64,000 bases of DNA, from NCBI GenBank assembly GCA_033807695.1, contig CM066307.1, positions 2,728,001 through 2,792,000 of the forward strand. The letters are read 5' to 3'. Below the pieces are notes generated by a model that was not told the DNA's origin, made no database searches, and saw nothing but the letters and a program-made list of their open reading frames with translations. The stretch comes from Daedaleopsis sinensis (taxonomy: Eukaryota; Basidiomycota; Agaricomycetes; Polyporales; Polyporaceae). Shown piece after piece: positions 23,801 through 36,134 of the stretch (the stretch's first letter is position 1; every line of letters starts with the position of its first letter). Made by a program: the position numbers and the translations under genes.

Positions 23801-24890
23801 CTGCCCTTCCGGATAGCCGCGCAATTATTGGTCTTCCAATTACGTTGTGATGCACGCCGACACTGACACCAACACTCACTCGTTGACTTCTGGGCGGGTT
23901 GGGTGCTTTGTCCCGCCGTCCCGCCTGCATTTTATGTTATCCTTTACTCATAGCATCTTATATAAACTCGTATCCGGAGGTGTTCGAATGTATTGGCATC
24001 CAGCTGAAGTCGTGCCGGTGCGCTGATGCTACAGCGACGAAGCCCACAATTGCTCGGGATCATCATGTCCACATTGCAAACCTGCCGCGTGTGATTCGAA
24101 GCAACCGACCCCCAAGCTACGTCTGTTGGGGTTGCACAGTCCAGGCGGATAATCCGTGAGTGATCCTTCACAAATGTCCCACCATTCCCTGCTAACAGTG
24201 TTGCACGCGCAGTACCAACGGCTGGGCCCGATTCCTGCACCGCATAGCATGCACATGGGCTCCCAACAGTCTCAGAGTCCACTGGCACCGTGGCTACATT
24301 CACTGGCACACATGTGAGTCGCATTCCATCCAGTGTTGGTTGGATGTCGTACTCACCGGCATCGCAGATAGTAGACGTGCACATCATCCGTGTCCGGGAG
24401 ACGGGACTGCCAATGCGCTCATCTGCTCTGACTTGCAGGATCGGTGCAAGGTGCCCCAGCATCCTGTGTACGGATCCGGTTCTGCCTCAATGTCGGCTCA
24501 GTGTGCACAGGACTATGCATAGTCCATTCCCGAGCGCTGCCAACCATGTCCGTCCAGCAGGTGGTCCGAGAAAATTGCAGGTGCATCTCCGGACGGCGAC
24601 AACGCAGACACCTGCCCCCGCGCTCTGCCATCCTATGTCCAACTGATGTCTGCCGCCCCAGGCGGACCTAGGCGGAAGAACGCAGCTCAGAGTTGCTCGC
24701 AAGTCATCACATATGGACCGGGCCGTTGCGTCGAGACAGATGTTCGTCCCGCACCGCCGCAAGCTCTTTCCACTCATTCACCCGGCCCCGGCCATTTGTG
24801 TCTGCGCATCATGATGTGAGTCAGCATGCATGATACTGCCAGTGCCACTCACCAATACCAATTAGATTCTGGGGTGCAGACAAATTCAAG
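23801..24890 (-). pseudogene. GC-richer segment with unknown minus-strand frame
   Basis: The frame 23944-24462 (172 codons, minus) is rich in Thr, Val, Cys and Asp and contains no recognised motif. Other frames overlap it. It forms the left flank of gypsy element 2, whose insertion split this segment from sequence resuming at 31009. It may be a fragment of a host gene or of another element; I cannot tell. Confidence 0.25.
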
Positions 24891-24895
24891 CTCGT

Positions 24896-25095
24896 TGTAA
24901 GCTCGTCATAGCTCACACTGAAGACAACAGAATAGGCACAAGATCTGTGTTGCAAGGATAAGTAAGAGGTAGAGAAGCAACACAGGCGGAGCACGGGAAT
25001 ATATGTTGTACGAAAGGGGAAACTGTGATGTGTCTGTGGCTGTGTAAGCATAAGCGCGAGAGAGATGTCACATACGAATGAGAGCAGGGGTTACA
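24896..25095 (-). repeat. 3' LTR of gypsy element 2
   Basis: 200 bp. Differs from the 5' LTR by about six substitutions and lacks a 56-bp insertion found there. Confidence 0.92.
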
Positions 25096-25108
25096 CTCTC
25101 CCCCATCC
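25096..25108 (-). other. Polypurine tract of gypsy element 2
   Basis: The minus strand reads ggatgggggagag directly before the 3' LTR, a good plus-strand primer site. Confidence 0.6.
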
Positions 25109-25193
25109 ACCGAAATCAAGAAGGGAAACAGGGAAGGGCAGAACAGACATGTGAGGATAGAAACAGACAGGTGAAAAATTGAGAAAGGAAATA

Positions 25194-28100
25194 TCAGTTG
25201 TCAACGATACCGTTTTCACGGTTATACACGTCAAGGGCAGCACAATCCTTGACCTCCCTGCCGGGGAGCCAAGAGTCATGAGCCTGCGAGTAACCGTGCC
25301 AATGTACGAGGTAGCGGAAGCCACACTCGATACGTTGGCGGTCTAGGATACGCTCTACGAGCCATTCCTCTGCACCGTCTGGTCCGACGATGGGCCCGGG
25401 TCAAGTGTCCTCGCGCCCAGGGAAAAGAGCCACGTCGTTGTCGACATAGGCTCTCAGGAGAGAGATGTGAAATGTCAGGAAGATGTTCATCGTCTCCGGG
25501 AGTTCGAGGGTATAGGCAGACGAATCAGGCCAAGACTGGATGATCTTGAACGGACCATCAAAGCGGCACATGAATTTAGCAACGCATGTGTCTCCACATT
25601 GCATATAGTCACGGCGGCAGTGGAAAGTCGACAAAAGAACTCGGTCGCCGACTTCGAAATGAGGATCAGGCCCGCAATTGTTGTTAGCCGCGTCAGCTTG
25701 GTCGATCTTTGCCATCAGAAGGTTGTCCTGCGCCTCGAGAGTGTCGACTTCGAGACGAGCAAGGATGTCGCGTGCAGCTTCCGCTCCGGTAGGGAAAGCT
25801 TTGAGGGCATCATCGACAGAGGAAGAAGAGATTGGCGGTATGATGCGTGGAGAGCGACCGTGCTGGAGTTGGAATGGTGTGAACCCGGTGGAGGCGTTCA
25901 CCGTGTTCATGATCTGGAAACGGATCGCTGGCAGAGCCACGACCCATCCCTGTTATTTACGGCTGACGTGGAAGCGAAGCATCTGAACGACGGTCTTGTT
26001 AGACCGCTCGCTTGCTCCGTCAGACTGAGGGTGAAAAGATGAGGACATTTTGAGTTTGACGCCAGAGAGCAGGTGCAGTGCGTGCCAGAAAGCAGAGATG
26101 AACAGCGGGTCGCGATCCGAGACGATGTTGTCCAGAAGGCCGTTTTCACAGTACCAGTGCTCGAAAAATAAGGCAGCGAAGTCTTCAGCAGTCATGTCGG
26201 TTCGGCAAGGGACAATACGGATATCGGAGTTGAGACGGCAAGTCATTGTAACGATGCAGTTGAACGGACCATCAACTGGTAGGGGACCAATGAAATCAAT
26301 TGCCACAGATAGACAGCGACTGTCCAGGACCGGCAGAGGATGCAGCGGGCCCGGGATTCGTCGAGTGGACGCCTTGTTACGTTGACAAGAGTCGCACCCG
26401 GGAATGTACATGGTTTCCAATTCTTTCCTCATATTCGGCCAATAATATTCACTGCGAATCTCCGCGTATGACTTATCAAAGCCGCCATGACCAAGAGAGT
26501 CATGGGCGAGCGCGAATATCACTTCGTGGAAATTCGCAATACGGGGAGCGACTAGTCTTCCACCAACGTACAGAATGTACAGAATGTTGTCCTTACAACG
26601 AACACCCGCATGCGAGCGATCGTTGAGTGTACCATTCTCGAACAGCTCGAGGGACTTTGCAGCATCACAGCCGGCCAGTCCTTTGAGCAATTTGAGACAC
26701 CACTGGTCGTCTTTGTAACCAGAACATATGCGACTGAGCCAACCAGGGTCAGTCGTGATACGGTGAACTAGCACTGGAGCAACAGTGTGTTCAGAAATAG
26801 ACGAACCGAGGTGCACGTGTTCGCGCATAGCACAGGACGCCGACCTGAAAAGGCCGACAATGGCAACTGTGGAGGGGTCAAGGATTTCATCCTGTGGACG
26901 GAGTCGCGAAAGTGTGTCCGCCACAGAGTTGTCCTCGCCCTTCAGGTAGACGACACTGAACTTGTACTGACCCAAAAACTCCTGCCAGTGTGCTTGCCGT
27001 CGCGAGAGGTGTTTCTGCTGCGAGAAGTTCTCCAGCATGCGGTGATCTGTATACACAGTGAACGGCACACCTATCAAATCGACGCTCCACTTCTTCAGCG
27101 CACGTACGATTGATAACAGCTCCTTCTCGTGAACTGGGTAGTTCAGCTCCACCGCCCGGAGTTGTGCAGACTCGAAGGCGACGGGGCGGGCAGTCTCTAA
27201 TGTAGGACCATACGATAGAACTGCCCCAGTAGCGAAATCGCTAGCATCGCATGACACGAAAATATGGTTCTCACCCATATTTTCATGGTCGATTGTCATC
27301 AGACACTCGTGTCCAACAACGAGCGACTTGATCGCTGCAAAAGCTACATCATGGGCCTCCATCCAGACAAGTGTGCGGTCGGCTTCCTTAGAAGTCAGGG
27401 TGGGCAAGGTAGCGGTATGAGAGGCAAGAGCGGGCAAGAAGTTCGATAGATAACGAGTGAGCTCGAGGAAAGAGCGTACGTCACTAGCAGATTTCAGTGT
27501 CGGCCAAGATGTGATCTTGTTGACCTTCTTTCCATTAGGGGAGAGCCCAGCGTGAGAGATGTGGTGACCGAGAAAGTTGATCTCAGTGCAGAAGAGAGAT
27601 GTTTTCTTCAAGGAGACGAAAAGATGATCAGCGCGGAGGGCTTCGAGGATAGTGATGACATTACGACGGTGCTCCTCCATGTTCTGAGACCATATGAGGA
27701 TATCGTCAAGATAAACATGACAGATAACACTGATATGTTTCCGGAGCGCATTGAACATCCGGCGCTGATGGGTACTCGGCGCATTCCGGCAGCCTTGGGG
27801 CATCACTGTCTATTCATAGAGCCCGAATGGCGTGGTGACGGCGGTGTAGGGGATATGTTCGGGTTTGACACGTGTCTGGAAAAATGAATTGGTCATGTCG
27901 AGTTTACCCCAAATCTTTCCTTTTGCGCAGTCGCTAAGGATCTCTTGGACGCTCACGAGAGGGTGCACATCGGGAATGGTGTTCTCGTTGAGTTGTTGGT
28001 AGTCGTTCACCCAACGGGGTTTTGCAGTCGGATCGGACTTGGGGATCAGGAAGGACGGAGAGGCGTATTGGCTTGAAGAAGGACGGATGCGGCCGGCGAC

Positions 28101-29255
28101 AAGGTGCTCTTGTAGGAGTTTGTTCCACACCGCCTTGTACTTCTTCGGACAGTCGTAGGTGTGTCGTTTGATCGGTTTGTTCGGGTCCTTGAGGTTGAAT
28201 TCATGATATACGTCTGTGGGCAGATCATGTATATGCGGGATGTCAGACGGGAATCAATCACGGAACTCGTGTTTCATGGCGGCGTCTGCAGACCGCATGG
28301 CATCAAGTTCTGTGATGTCTTTGATACGAGAGCGTATCACAGCGACAGTCAAGGCAGGCACCCCCAAAAGAGGTTCACCTTCCTGCCTAGAGATCGACTG
28401 CTTTAGCTCTCGCAATACGTCTTTATGTTGAGTCACTCAAAGACGCATTTGGAGTTGTTCATACTCCATTCGCTGTCTACGGCACTCGATGGGAGGAAGG
28501 AGAGGAGGAGAGGAAGGCGGGCCACGTGCGAGAATATCGACACCAGTGGTCGCCTCCCAGACTGCGCGACGCAGAATGTCTACAAGCAGGTCGTTGCGTT
28601 CAAGGAATGGATTTCCTAATAAAACGGGGACACATAACGAGTCTACAACGAGCGCGCGAACTGTGCAAGCAGTGTATGACGAGTCTGCAGCAGCCACCTG
28701 CAACCTGACAAACTCCGTCGCGAACTCCTGGCAGCCGCTGAAGGCATAGGAAAGTGGGAACGGCTTGGCAAGAGAATGTTGTCGGAGGTTATTGGCCTCG
28801 ACGATGTCGGATCTAATAAGAACTGGAGATGATCCGCAATCAATCAGCATTGGCATACGGTCTGATAAGCCCAAATTTGAGCGGATGTGAGCCTGCCAAA
28901 GGAGTTGTTTGACAGTGAGAGGTGATACGTACTCATCGTCTTCCTCAGAAGAGGAGGAGTAGGAGCCATCATCGAGCACTCCTGACGTAACGAGGCTGTC
29001 GATATTGGCGATGGCCGCAACGATGTGGTCGAGGTCGATGTCATCATCGTCTAGCAGATTGGAAGTTGTGACTTTGGACGTGTTGACAGCGCCGACAGTA
29101 GACGGTTTAGCGACAGTAGACGTAGAGACGGTGACCGACTTCCCGACGGGCACGACTGACTTGTAGCCGACCGCGTCAGGGAAACCTTTTGGACAGTTGT
29201 TAGAGCGATGATCGACATTCGCCTTGCGGCACTTCAGGCATCCGCTGTTCGCCAT
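25194..29255 (-). pseudogene. pol: Pol of gypsy element 2: PR-RT-RNase H-IN-chromodomain
   Basis: A CCHC-like knuckle (C-x2-C-x6-H-x4-C) follows MANSG. The protease core reads MLIDCGSS, an unusual Asp-Cys-Gly in place of Asp-Thr/Ser-Gly. Reverse transcriptase shows KIWGKLDMTNSFFQ, MPQGCRNAP and the catalytic VYLDD. RNase H has FVSCDASDFATGAVL and TDHRMLENF. Integrase has the HHCC finger (HDSLGHGGFDKSY, CDSCQRN) and DDE residues in AIDFIGPLP, SDRDPLF and SDGASERSN. A chromodomain (EWLVERILDRQ, YLVHWHGY, DSWLP) ends at 25194. Stops at 28437, 28254, 27810 (TAG in place of a conserved Trp), 25953 and 25401 interrupt the frame. Confidence 0.92.
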
Positions 29256-29278
29256 GAGGTATTCGCGCTCGGCAGACG

Positions 29279-30619
29279 TCAGCGACGGGAGGCCAGGCTT
29301 AGTAGCGGATGTGGAGGAGGCGGAGGTGGAGACCGAAGTTTCACGACTGTCGCAGTTGGAAGTGGGGCAGCGAGTGTTTGTCTGTTGACGTTCAAGAGAG
29401 CGAGGACACTCTTCACCTCACGCATAGTGCGAGCGTGGGTATGGAGGTGGTCCTCGTTGTATTCGCAGATGGCCGCTTTCCAGACACGAAAGTCGGTGAC
29501 AGCGCGGTATATGAGTTTGTTGGCCTCTGCTCGGACGTCGGCCACAGAGTGAGACTCGATGTGCTCGCGGAGACATTTGTCGTCCCAGCGGAGTGCGGAT
29601 CCGCGAAAGAGGATGTTTTGTCGCTCCAGACGTTCGATGTAGCGAGTAAGGGGTTCCTTCGAGGTCTGAGACAGGCGGGACATGCCTTGTACGACCTTCT
29701 GGTCCCAGTATTTCTCGAGGAAACGCGCCTGGAACCGGTCACAGAAGTCGATGCAGGATAGGTGGTGAAGTGCGAGTTGGTCCGAGTAATACCAGTCCTT
29801 CATAATTGGGTCGCGGACACCCGACATAGCCATGAAGATTATACGGTTGTCGAGGACCTTCTTGGTTTCGAAGTACCGGCTGCACTTGATGACCCACTTG
29901 TGGTAGACGGCAGGGGAGAGCTTTCCTGGTGTGAGGGAGGGGAGCTCTTTGTACGAGTCGCATTTGACTTCACAGACGTCGGAGACAGCAGTGGAGGAAG
30001 ACATGACGGGTGATGTGGCTCGGTTGGAATCGGAGTCGGAAGAAGAGTTCGATGGTGCCCGTGGAACGAGTGTTGGCAAAGGGTGGGAATGAGGCACAAA
30101 TCGAGCAGGACGAGTGACGACAGTGGCAGTAGGAGCAGCGGTAACATTTTCAGTGGTGGACAAAAGTCCCGGTACGAGTGGCGGATTGACGGTCGGCGGT
30201 GCAGTAGATGATGCGGAGGACAGTGGTGGAACGGAGACCGCATGAGGCGGGAGCGGATCAGGCGTAGAAGGTTTTGGACATACTGCGGGTGGCTGTATGT
30301 GTTCCGAAAATGGATATATGCGCTCTTGCGAGACTCTAGAGTCGTCCGAGACGGGAGATTTCGCGCGTCGTGAGGGAGAGCCTGACAGTGAAGTGAGGCT
30401 CGAGAGGTCTGAAAAGCTAACCGGGGTCAGGCGGAGCTCTTCAAGGTCTTCTCGAGGATCGCTGTTGTCTCCTGCAACTAGCGTCGGAGAGGTGTCGACT
30501 GGTAGAACACGCGAGCACGTTTTCAGAGGGAACGGGACCGAAGGCATGTATCGAGACAGCTTGAAGGTGGAAAGTGGGAAAAAAGAGAAGGGGGGCGAAC
30601 CCTCGTCCAAGTCCTGCAC
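29279..30619 (-). pseudogene. gag: Gag of gypsy element 2
   Basis: 446 codons. A long Pro/Ser-rich N-terminal part is followed by a retrotransposon gag domain (about residues 225-400, with YHKWVIKCSRYFETKK and RFLEKYWDQKVVQGMSRLSQ). The terminal 20 or so residues (a proline run) are out of frame with the conserved end, which reads LPSLTSAEREYLMANSGC in the next frame. The shift lies near 29331-29345. It is either a one-base mutation or, less likely, a programmed shift. Otherwise the gag frame is open. Transcription should start in the LTR at 30748-31003. Confidence 0.85.
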
Positions 30620-30747
30620 TTTATACCCAGCTATCTGTGTGTGATGACGCGTCTATGGATGGAGCAGTCTACTCCCCGAAAGAGTGTTTGGCGGCTTCTT
30701 CGCTTGGTGTGTAGGATGAATTTCCGTGTGCGGTATTCAAAAAAAAG

Positions 30748-31003
30748 TGTAAGCTCGTCATAGCTCACACTGAAGACAACAGAATAGACACAAGATCTGT
30801 GTTGCAAGGATAAGTAAGAGGTAGAGTACATGCGTGTGTGGACTATACGTGCCTGTGTTGCAAGGATAAGTAAGAGTTAGAGAAGCAACACAGGCGGAGC
30901 ACGGGAATATATGTTATACAAAAGGGGAAACTGTGATGTGTCTGTGGCTGTGTAAGCATAAGCGCGAGAGAGATGTCACATACGAACGAGAGTGGGGGTT
31001 ACA
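30748..31003 (-). repeat. 5' LTR of gypsy element 2, with 56-bp internal insertion
   Basis: 256 bp against 200 bp for its partner. The extra 56 bp consist of a duplicated tgtgttgcaaggataagtaa-type segment of about 29 bp plus about 27 bp of spacer, at about 30829-30884. The CTCGT duplication follows at 31004. Confidence 0.92.
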
Positions 31004-31008
31004 CTCGT

Positions 31009-32532
31009 GCACCGCGCAACCCATTGTTGGCAGCGCTGGCCCCTCACCTGGCGATTCGCCACTTGTAGCAGCATATGGGCCGTCTACCCCTTGTCCAGGA
31101 TATACGTAGGGTGCATTGCGCGACCTCGATCCTTCATCTTCGTCGTCACTGCTCTTGTACTCTTGTAGTCTATGTCCACGGACGCAAAGGACCTGAGCAT
31201 CCGTAGGAATGATGTATCACATTACGATAAAGCCTCAGGACTGTGTTGCACTAGGAGCAAGCTCATTTCGTGATGTATCACATACTCCCCCTAGGCTCCA
31301 AGACTACCCTTCGGGACCTTCCTAATAAGGCAGGATATAATCCAGAAGCCCGATATCAATCAAATGACATCACCTAGTGTTAATCTCCATATATAAGGGG
31401 ATATCTTAAGAGATAACAGTCTGATCTGGTGCAGTGGGCCTCTAATCAGCCACTCGCACCCGGCGCTTAATTTGTGTGCCCTTCCCATGCCCTTCCTGCC
31501 CCGATTAGGAAGGTGCCCTGGCTAGAGTCAGTAGGCTACATACAGGGGCACTTCCTGCCTCTATATCTCTCCCAGTCCATGACCGATTCTACTCATTGTT
31601 TCAGCGCCAGGTTCTATGTCCAAGGGGCTACTGAATACACCAGCTTGACAACTTACAGGTGTGATATTGGCTCTGGCCACGTTGTGACTAATATCCGCTT
31701 TTTCAGAGTACATGTGCTCCTCAAGACCAGTCTTCCAAGAAATCTGGGACATATCTTGCTACATCCCTTCGCCTGCACCCCACCTTCAGTCCGTAGCTAT
31801 GTGCTCCATTTTCCACACCAGATATACTCTGTGCCAGGTGCTCACCTCTAGCTGGATCTATATATATTTGAGCCCCACCTGCCTGCAATAGGTTACACTT
31901 ACTCCCCCCTTCTGAAGGGTAATAGTAGTCGTGCAGAGAGAATGTATATATTGACGGAAAGCCACTGACAGCAGCTTTCGAATGGTGTATCACACATTCT
32001 AATTGGACCTGAACTTACATTCTCTCCTCCTCCCTCCTCCCTAGACCAATTATACTGTATCTTCCCTTATACTGGACGTAATTTGATGATTTCTTTTTCT
32101 ACCAGTAGACTGGCTCGATAGCATGTGTATGGTTACCACGAATCGATCATTGGGTACAATATGGGCTCCCCCTTATGCAATCAGTTGTGCTAATAGTCGA
32201 CACTATATACATGTAGCCTACTAATAATTGTCTATTTTGCATATCAGATAAGACAGAGGACAACGGTAGCTTTCTAATGCAATTTAAATGGCGCAATTCT
32301 GTTAAGAATCAGCTTAGATATGGCTCCATCTATGCTTAGTTGGCTGTCTAGTGAGGGGAACACAGCTGCAAGCTTATGAGACGGTGCGTGAGATGCAGTG
32401 AGACACCGTGAGACACTGTCTCTAAATCCCTACATTGGCCATATATCCACCAATACTTCTTGGATTGTCATGATTTTTTTGAAACACGTAGCTGTATGCA
32501 GTTCCGTCGTTATGGATTTGTTAATCTGTGGA
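31009..32532. other. Intervening DNA between gypsy 2 and Helitron half
   Basis: No gene recognised. The word gatgtatcacat occurs at about 31211 and 31273, and gtgtatcacacat at about 31985, each with a C-rich or purine/pyrimidine-biased neighbour. These may be edges of other decayed LTR elements. Short frames on both strands have no motifs. Confidence 0.3.
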
Positions 32533-35240
32533 TTACAAATGCGGAAAGTGCGTAGATTGTGTGTATTGTATCCCAGCTGATAAGGAATTGTCCATAGATC
32601 TTCCAGTGCGATAGTAGATATACGTGCAGAATGCTTCTAGAAACACATCAAAACAACTTATGTGTGATTTGGACATGGGGGAAGGTGAGATATGGAGAAA
32701 ATGAGTTGTAGGAGGGGGCAGGAGAGAGGCACTGAGGTCAGTAGGAGGGATGCGGAATGGATTTTTCTCATTAATCTCCTTTAGTTCAGCTGCAACTGTC
32801 TCCATATCACTGTCTAGGAACTCTCCTTTGTGAGCAAGATACTCTACCATGGCTTTCTGGAAGTCTGAGCCGGAATCCATAATCTTATATCTTACTTCCT
32901 GTGGCGTCAAAGAGTTTTTAATCCATAGTAGCATATGAAGATGCAGTGTGAGTTGACCCTGTTGTTCCACAGTACCGTAATATCCTGAAGTCTCTCCGTA
33001 CAGTCCAGGACAGTCCAAACCCACACCTAGAACATGCTTTACAAATAAGTCAACCATTTTAAAGAATCTAGCCCCTGCAACAGGATTATTTGCAATGAGA
33101 TTCATACGTTCATCTTTATCACGGAATTTGGGGACAAATGTTTCATTGGTGTCTGCAAAGTAGAGAGCTAGTGGGTGCTTGACATCAGCTGGTGCAAATG
33201 TGATAAACCATGATGGCGCTCCGAGGTATGACACTAAGGACCATATCTCATTTCTCATGTACTTTTTACTCGTAATAGATCCTTGAACTTTGTAGTTTAC
33301 GTGGTCAAGATCATTAAGTACCTTGAAGCAGGCTTTCTTTTCTTCGGTTTCAGGCTTGACTGGACCATTCTTCAAGCGCTCCACAATCTCTGTCAGTGTC
33401 TGATGGCTTAGATTCGCGATACGGTCAGCAATCTAATCTCATTGAACTTGCTTTTGTCAGCTAGTAAGTAGCCTGCGGTAGTTGCTTTCTTAATCTGCTC
33501 ATGATTCAGTGCAACTAGAGGGAATAAAGGCTCTAATTGGAACCGTTTATCATGATACATCAGCAACTGCTGCTTCCGCTTTTCCTCTGAAACAGTTTTA
33601 TAACCCATTACATTACAAAGCCCTCCAAGTCCATAGGGAAAAAGCCAAGGAAACATTTGAGGATATAGTTGAGGATTGTCATAAATACTCTCTGGCTGCT
33701 CAGCTTGACCGATACCAAGCACTTTGCCACCTGACTTGAAGTACTCCACTGCACGAGCAGTAATCTCATGAGGACGGCTGTGTCCCAGTCTTTCAAGATT
33801 ACTACCAGTTAGACCATGCACAATGAATGGACAGTCCCCCTTGTCAGTACCATCATCCTCTTCCATGTCATTGACCGCTGTGGACTCGGGGTCTTTGTTA
33901 GACTCCATACTCTGTGTATAATTGACAATCACAGGTGGTTCATCTTCAGGGTATTCATCAAGATTTTCATAAGAAATATCTAGATCGGTATAGTCAGAGT
34001 GATTTAATTTCAGCCACTCTAATGCCCGCGCAACTTTGTTACGGTGTACTAACATAGGAGTGCGTCTAAACTCCTTCAGTGTTGGAACATTAGGTCCTAT
34101 ATATAAGAACACCAATACTTGATCTAACTCATCTCTCGGTGGTGGCAATGCATTATAAATCTTGGGCATTGGCAGGGAGTGACTAACTACATTTGCCTTC
34201 ATCTTGGACATTCCCGACACATGGACCTTTACTATGCACAAGTTATGCTTCACCCGTGAAATGATCATTTTCTCGGTCCAACTGAGATCTTTCAACTCAT
34301 CAGGAATCTCTCCAATCCATAGCCCATTTGCAAGAGCATCAATCGGTTTTTTTCCATCTTTTAGTGACTCAGAACACGAAGGACAAATATCATTACAGCC
34401 TGATAGAAGAACTGGCCCTGGTATAGGGCGGATAGCCTCATCAATAGATTGTCTCTCTACTCTGGTGACAGGTTCATCGGAGCATAACAACTCTCGGTCA
34501 AATGATATTGACTCTATATTGCATAGGCTGGCTTTCGGTGTCAATAAGCCACACACGGCACATGCAGACTCAAGGAAGTTTGATACCTGTAATCCATTTG
34601 CAAATCCAGTAATTGTCTCATGTAGCAAAGCTGTTCCAATAGGAACAGGCGGGAAGGATGACTTAGATTGTGTAGTAGAAATACTTGATCTACGCGACGA
34701 AACAGCCACACGCTCTCTCTGACACTGCTTTCTTTGCTGGGTTGTTTTTGGTTTGTCAATTGGAGAGAATACAGCAAGGAACTGCAAACAACCATTACAT
34801 TGATGCTCAATTAATGTTCACAAAATACGATCTCTTGACATTCAACTATTGACTCCTATAATATTGTGACATATGGCAATGTTGAGCATCTGCGGTTTAG
34901 TCAACCTATAACTGATAATAGACAAGGGAAGCTTAACAGCAACATCATCATGTATATCGCCCTGCATAGTTGACAGAATGTACTGCGAGTAAATATATGA
35001 CTTGGCATCTTGACATATACCCCGGGTTAGATACGGTCTCAACTCAGTATCCAGCCACACTTTTGCTTGATTCTTAGTCTTTGGTAATTGAGCTCCACCA
35101 TATAACTTATCATTAGGTTCATCTAAGATGATATCAACCATCGGTGAATTACGGTATTGAACTGAAGTCCACGATGACTCTAGACCGCGTATCTTTACAA
35201 GATAATCATGGGAGAAATAATTTATAGATTCTGGATACAC
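32533..35240 (-). pseudogene. Helitron N-terminal half: SAP/cysteine region and HUH Rep domain
   Basis: On the minus strand, the first block (35240-34842) ends in a SAP-like segment (LTKPQMLNIAICHNI). The next (34787-33408) has QCNGCLQFLAVF, a Cys-rich region (CAVCGLL, CPSC) and the Helitron-like N-terminal domain (YPQMFPWLFPYGLGGL). After a frameshift near 33425, a block reads TPETEE-type sequence, PSWFITFAPADVKHPLALYF and GQLTLHLHMLLW. The HLH at about 32935-32943 is the HUH nickase motif of rolling-circle Rep. The tandem tyrosine motif and the helicase do not follow here. Frameshifts and stops show decay. It may be the missing front of 19872-22945. Confidence 0.8.
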
Positions 35241-35696
35241 TGGAGAAAAGCCAGTTGGACGATAATTCTAATGTTTTCTGTCATGGTCAAAAGGCTGGTA
35301 CTCAAGTCCACATATACTGGGTGTGTCACAGGTTGAATAGTAATCGGGTGTATGCGAGATGTGCTTGTTGTGAGGGTGCTCTCTAAAACCCTGCCCGTGT
35401 CGGGCACAGAACTTGTCACGAGGGTGTCTGTCATAACCTTGTCCATCGTGGACCATGTATTGGCATTAGATGCACAGGGCAATGGCAAGAAGGGTGCTAG
35501 AGTATCACATATAGTTCCTAGATATATTGTAAGCGGTTCTGTTCACTGACAAGTACTCAAGAAGAGATGTACCTCTTATCTGAACACCACTACTTGTATC
35601 GGTGACAGTGATAGGTATCATGTTGGCAGCGTGTAGCATAGATGTGCTCCATCCATATAGGAGGAGAATAGATGACCATGTTAAGATATAGGGCAT
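35222..35696 (-). CDS. Possible small secreted protein
   Basis: The ATG at 35694-35696 opens a frame with a strong signal peptide (ILTWSSILLLYGWSTSMLHA). An intron (donor at 35572, acceptor at 35518) joins 35573-35696 to 35222-35517, giving 139 residues rich in Thr and Ser. The second exon overlaps another frame on the same strand with several His and Cys residues that runs, through one stop, into the Helitron frame at 35240. Coding status is therefore uncertain. If real, it would enter the secretory pathway. I recognise no family. Confidence 0.3.
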
Positions 35697-36134
35697 TTTG
35701 TCAGGGAGTGCAGCAAGGTAGGGCTAACAGATTGAGGGAGAGAGGTTAAAAGATGTGATCGATGTCAGCGTCTACAAAGTTGAACATCCAGTCACGTGGC
35801 TGCGAACATTATCCCATCAGATGCACGTGATCATATCAAGTTCGTTTTCCCTAAGTCCACACTCTTAGTTGCCCAAGTTGATCACACAGAGAAGTTTGTC
35901 AACGTTGCTGTTATCATTATAGGAAAGTCACCACACAAACTACACGACATTGAGCTACTCAGAATGCAGGATACCGATACCATAGATGCGACCTGTCAAA
36001 GATGCTACAGAACACGGGTGCTCTGCGACGAAGAGTGGGACTTGAAGCAAGAGTTGCCGTGCAACAACGGAGCGAGGTGGAAGTAAAGGAGGGGGGGAGG
36101 GGTGGGATACCAGTGATAATGTAGTAAAGACTCT
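35697..36134. other. Intergenic, boundary of transposon-rich and gene-rich DNA
   Basis: No gene recognised. A short plus-strand frame (35796-36086) lacks motifs. Base composition rises in G+C from here on. Confidence 0.3.

Larger units (their letters stand above)
24896..31003 (-). mobile_element. Ty3/gypsy LTR retrotransposon 2 (chromovirus type), defective
   Basis: The 6108-bp element lies on the minus strand, bounded by the direct duplication CTCGT (24891-24895 and 31004-31008). LTRs start and end with TGTAA/TTACA. Order on the minus strand is gag, CCHC knuckle, protease, reverse transcriptase, RNase H, integrase and chromodomain. Pol lies in one continuous frame from about 29320 to 25194 but has five in-frame stops (28437, 28254, 27810, 25953, 25401). 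Gag and pol are offset by one frame. All catalytic motifs are still visible, so the damage is mainly point mutation. Confidence 0.95.

Noticed and set aside
25467..27887. Plus-strand frames across gypsy element 2
   Set aside because: Antisense shadows of pol; the minus frame carries all the conserved enzyme motifs.
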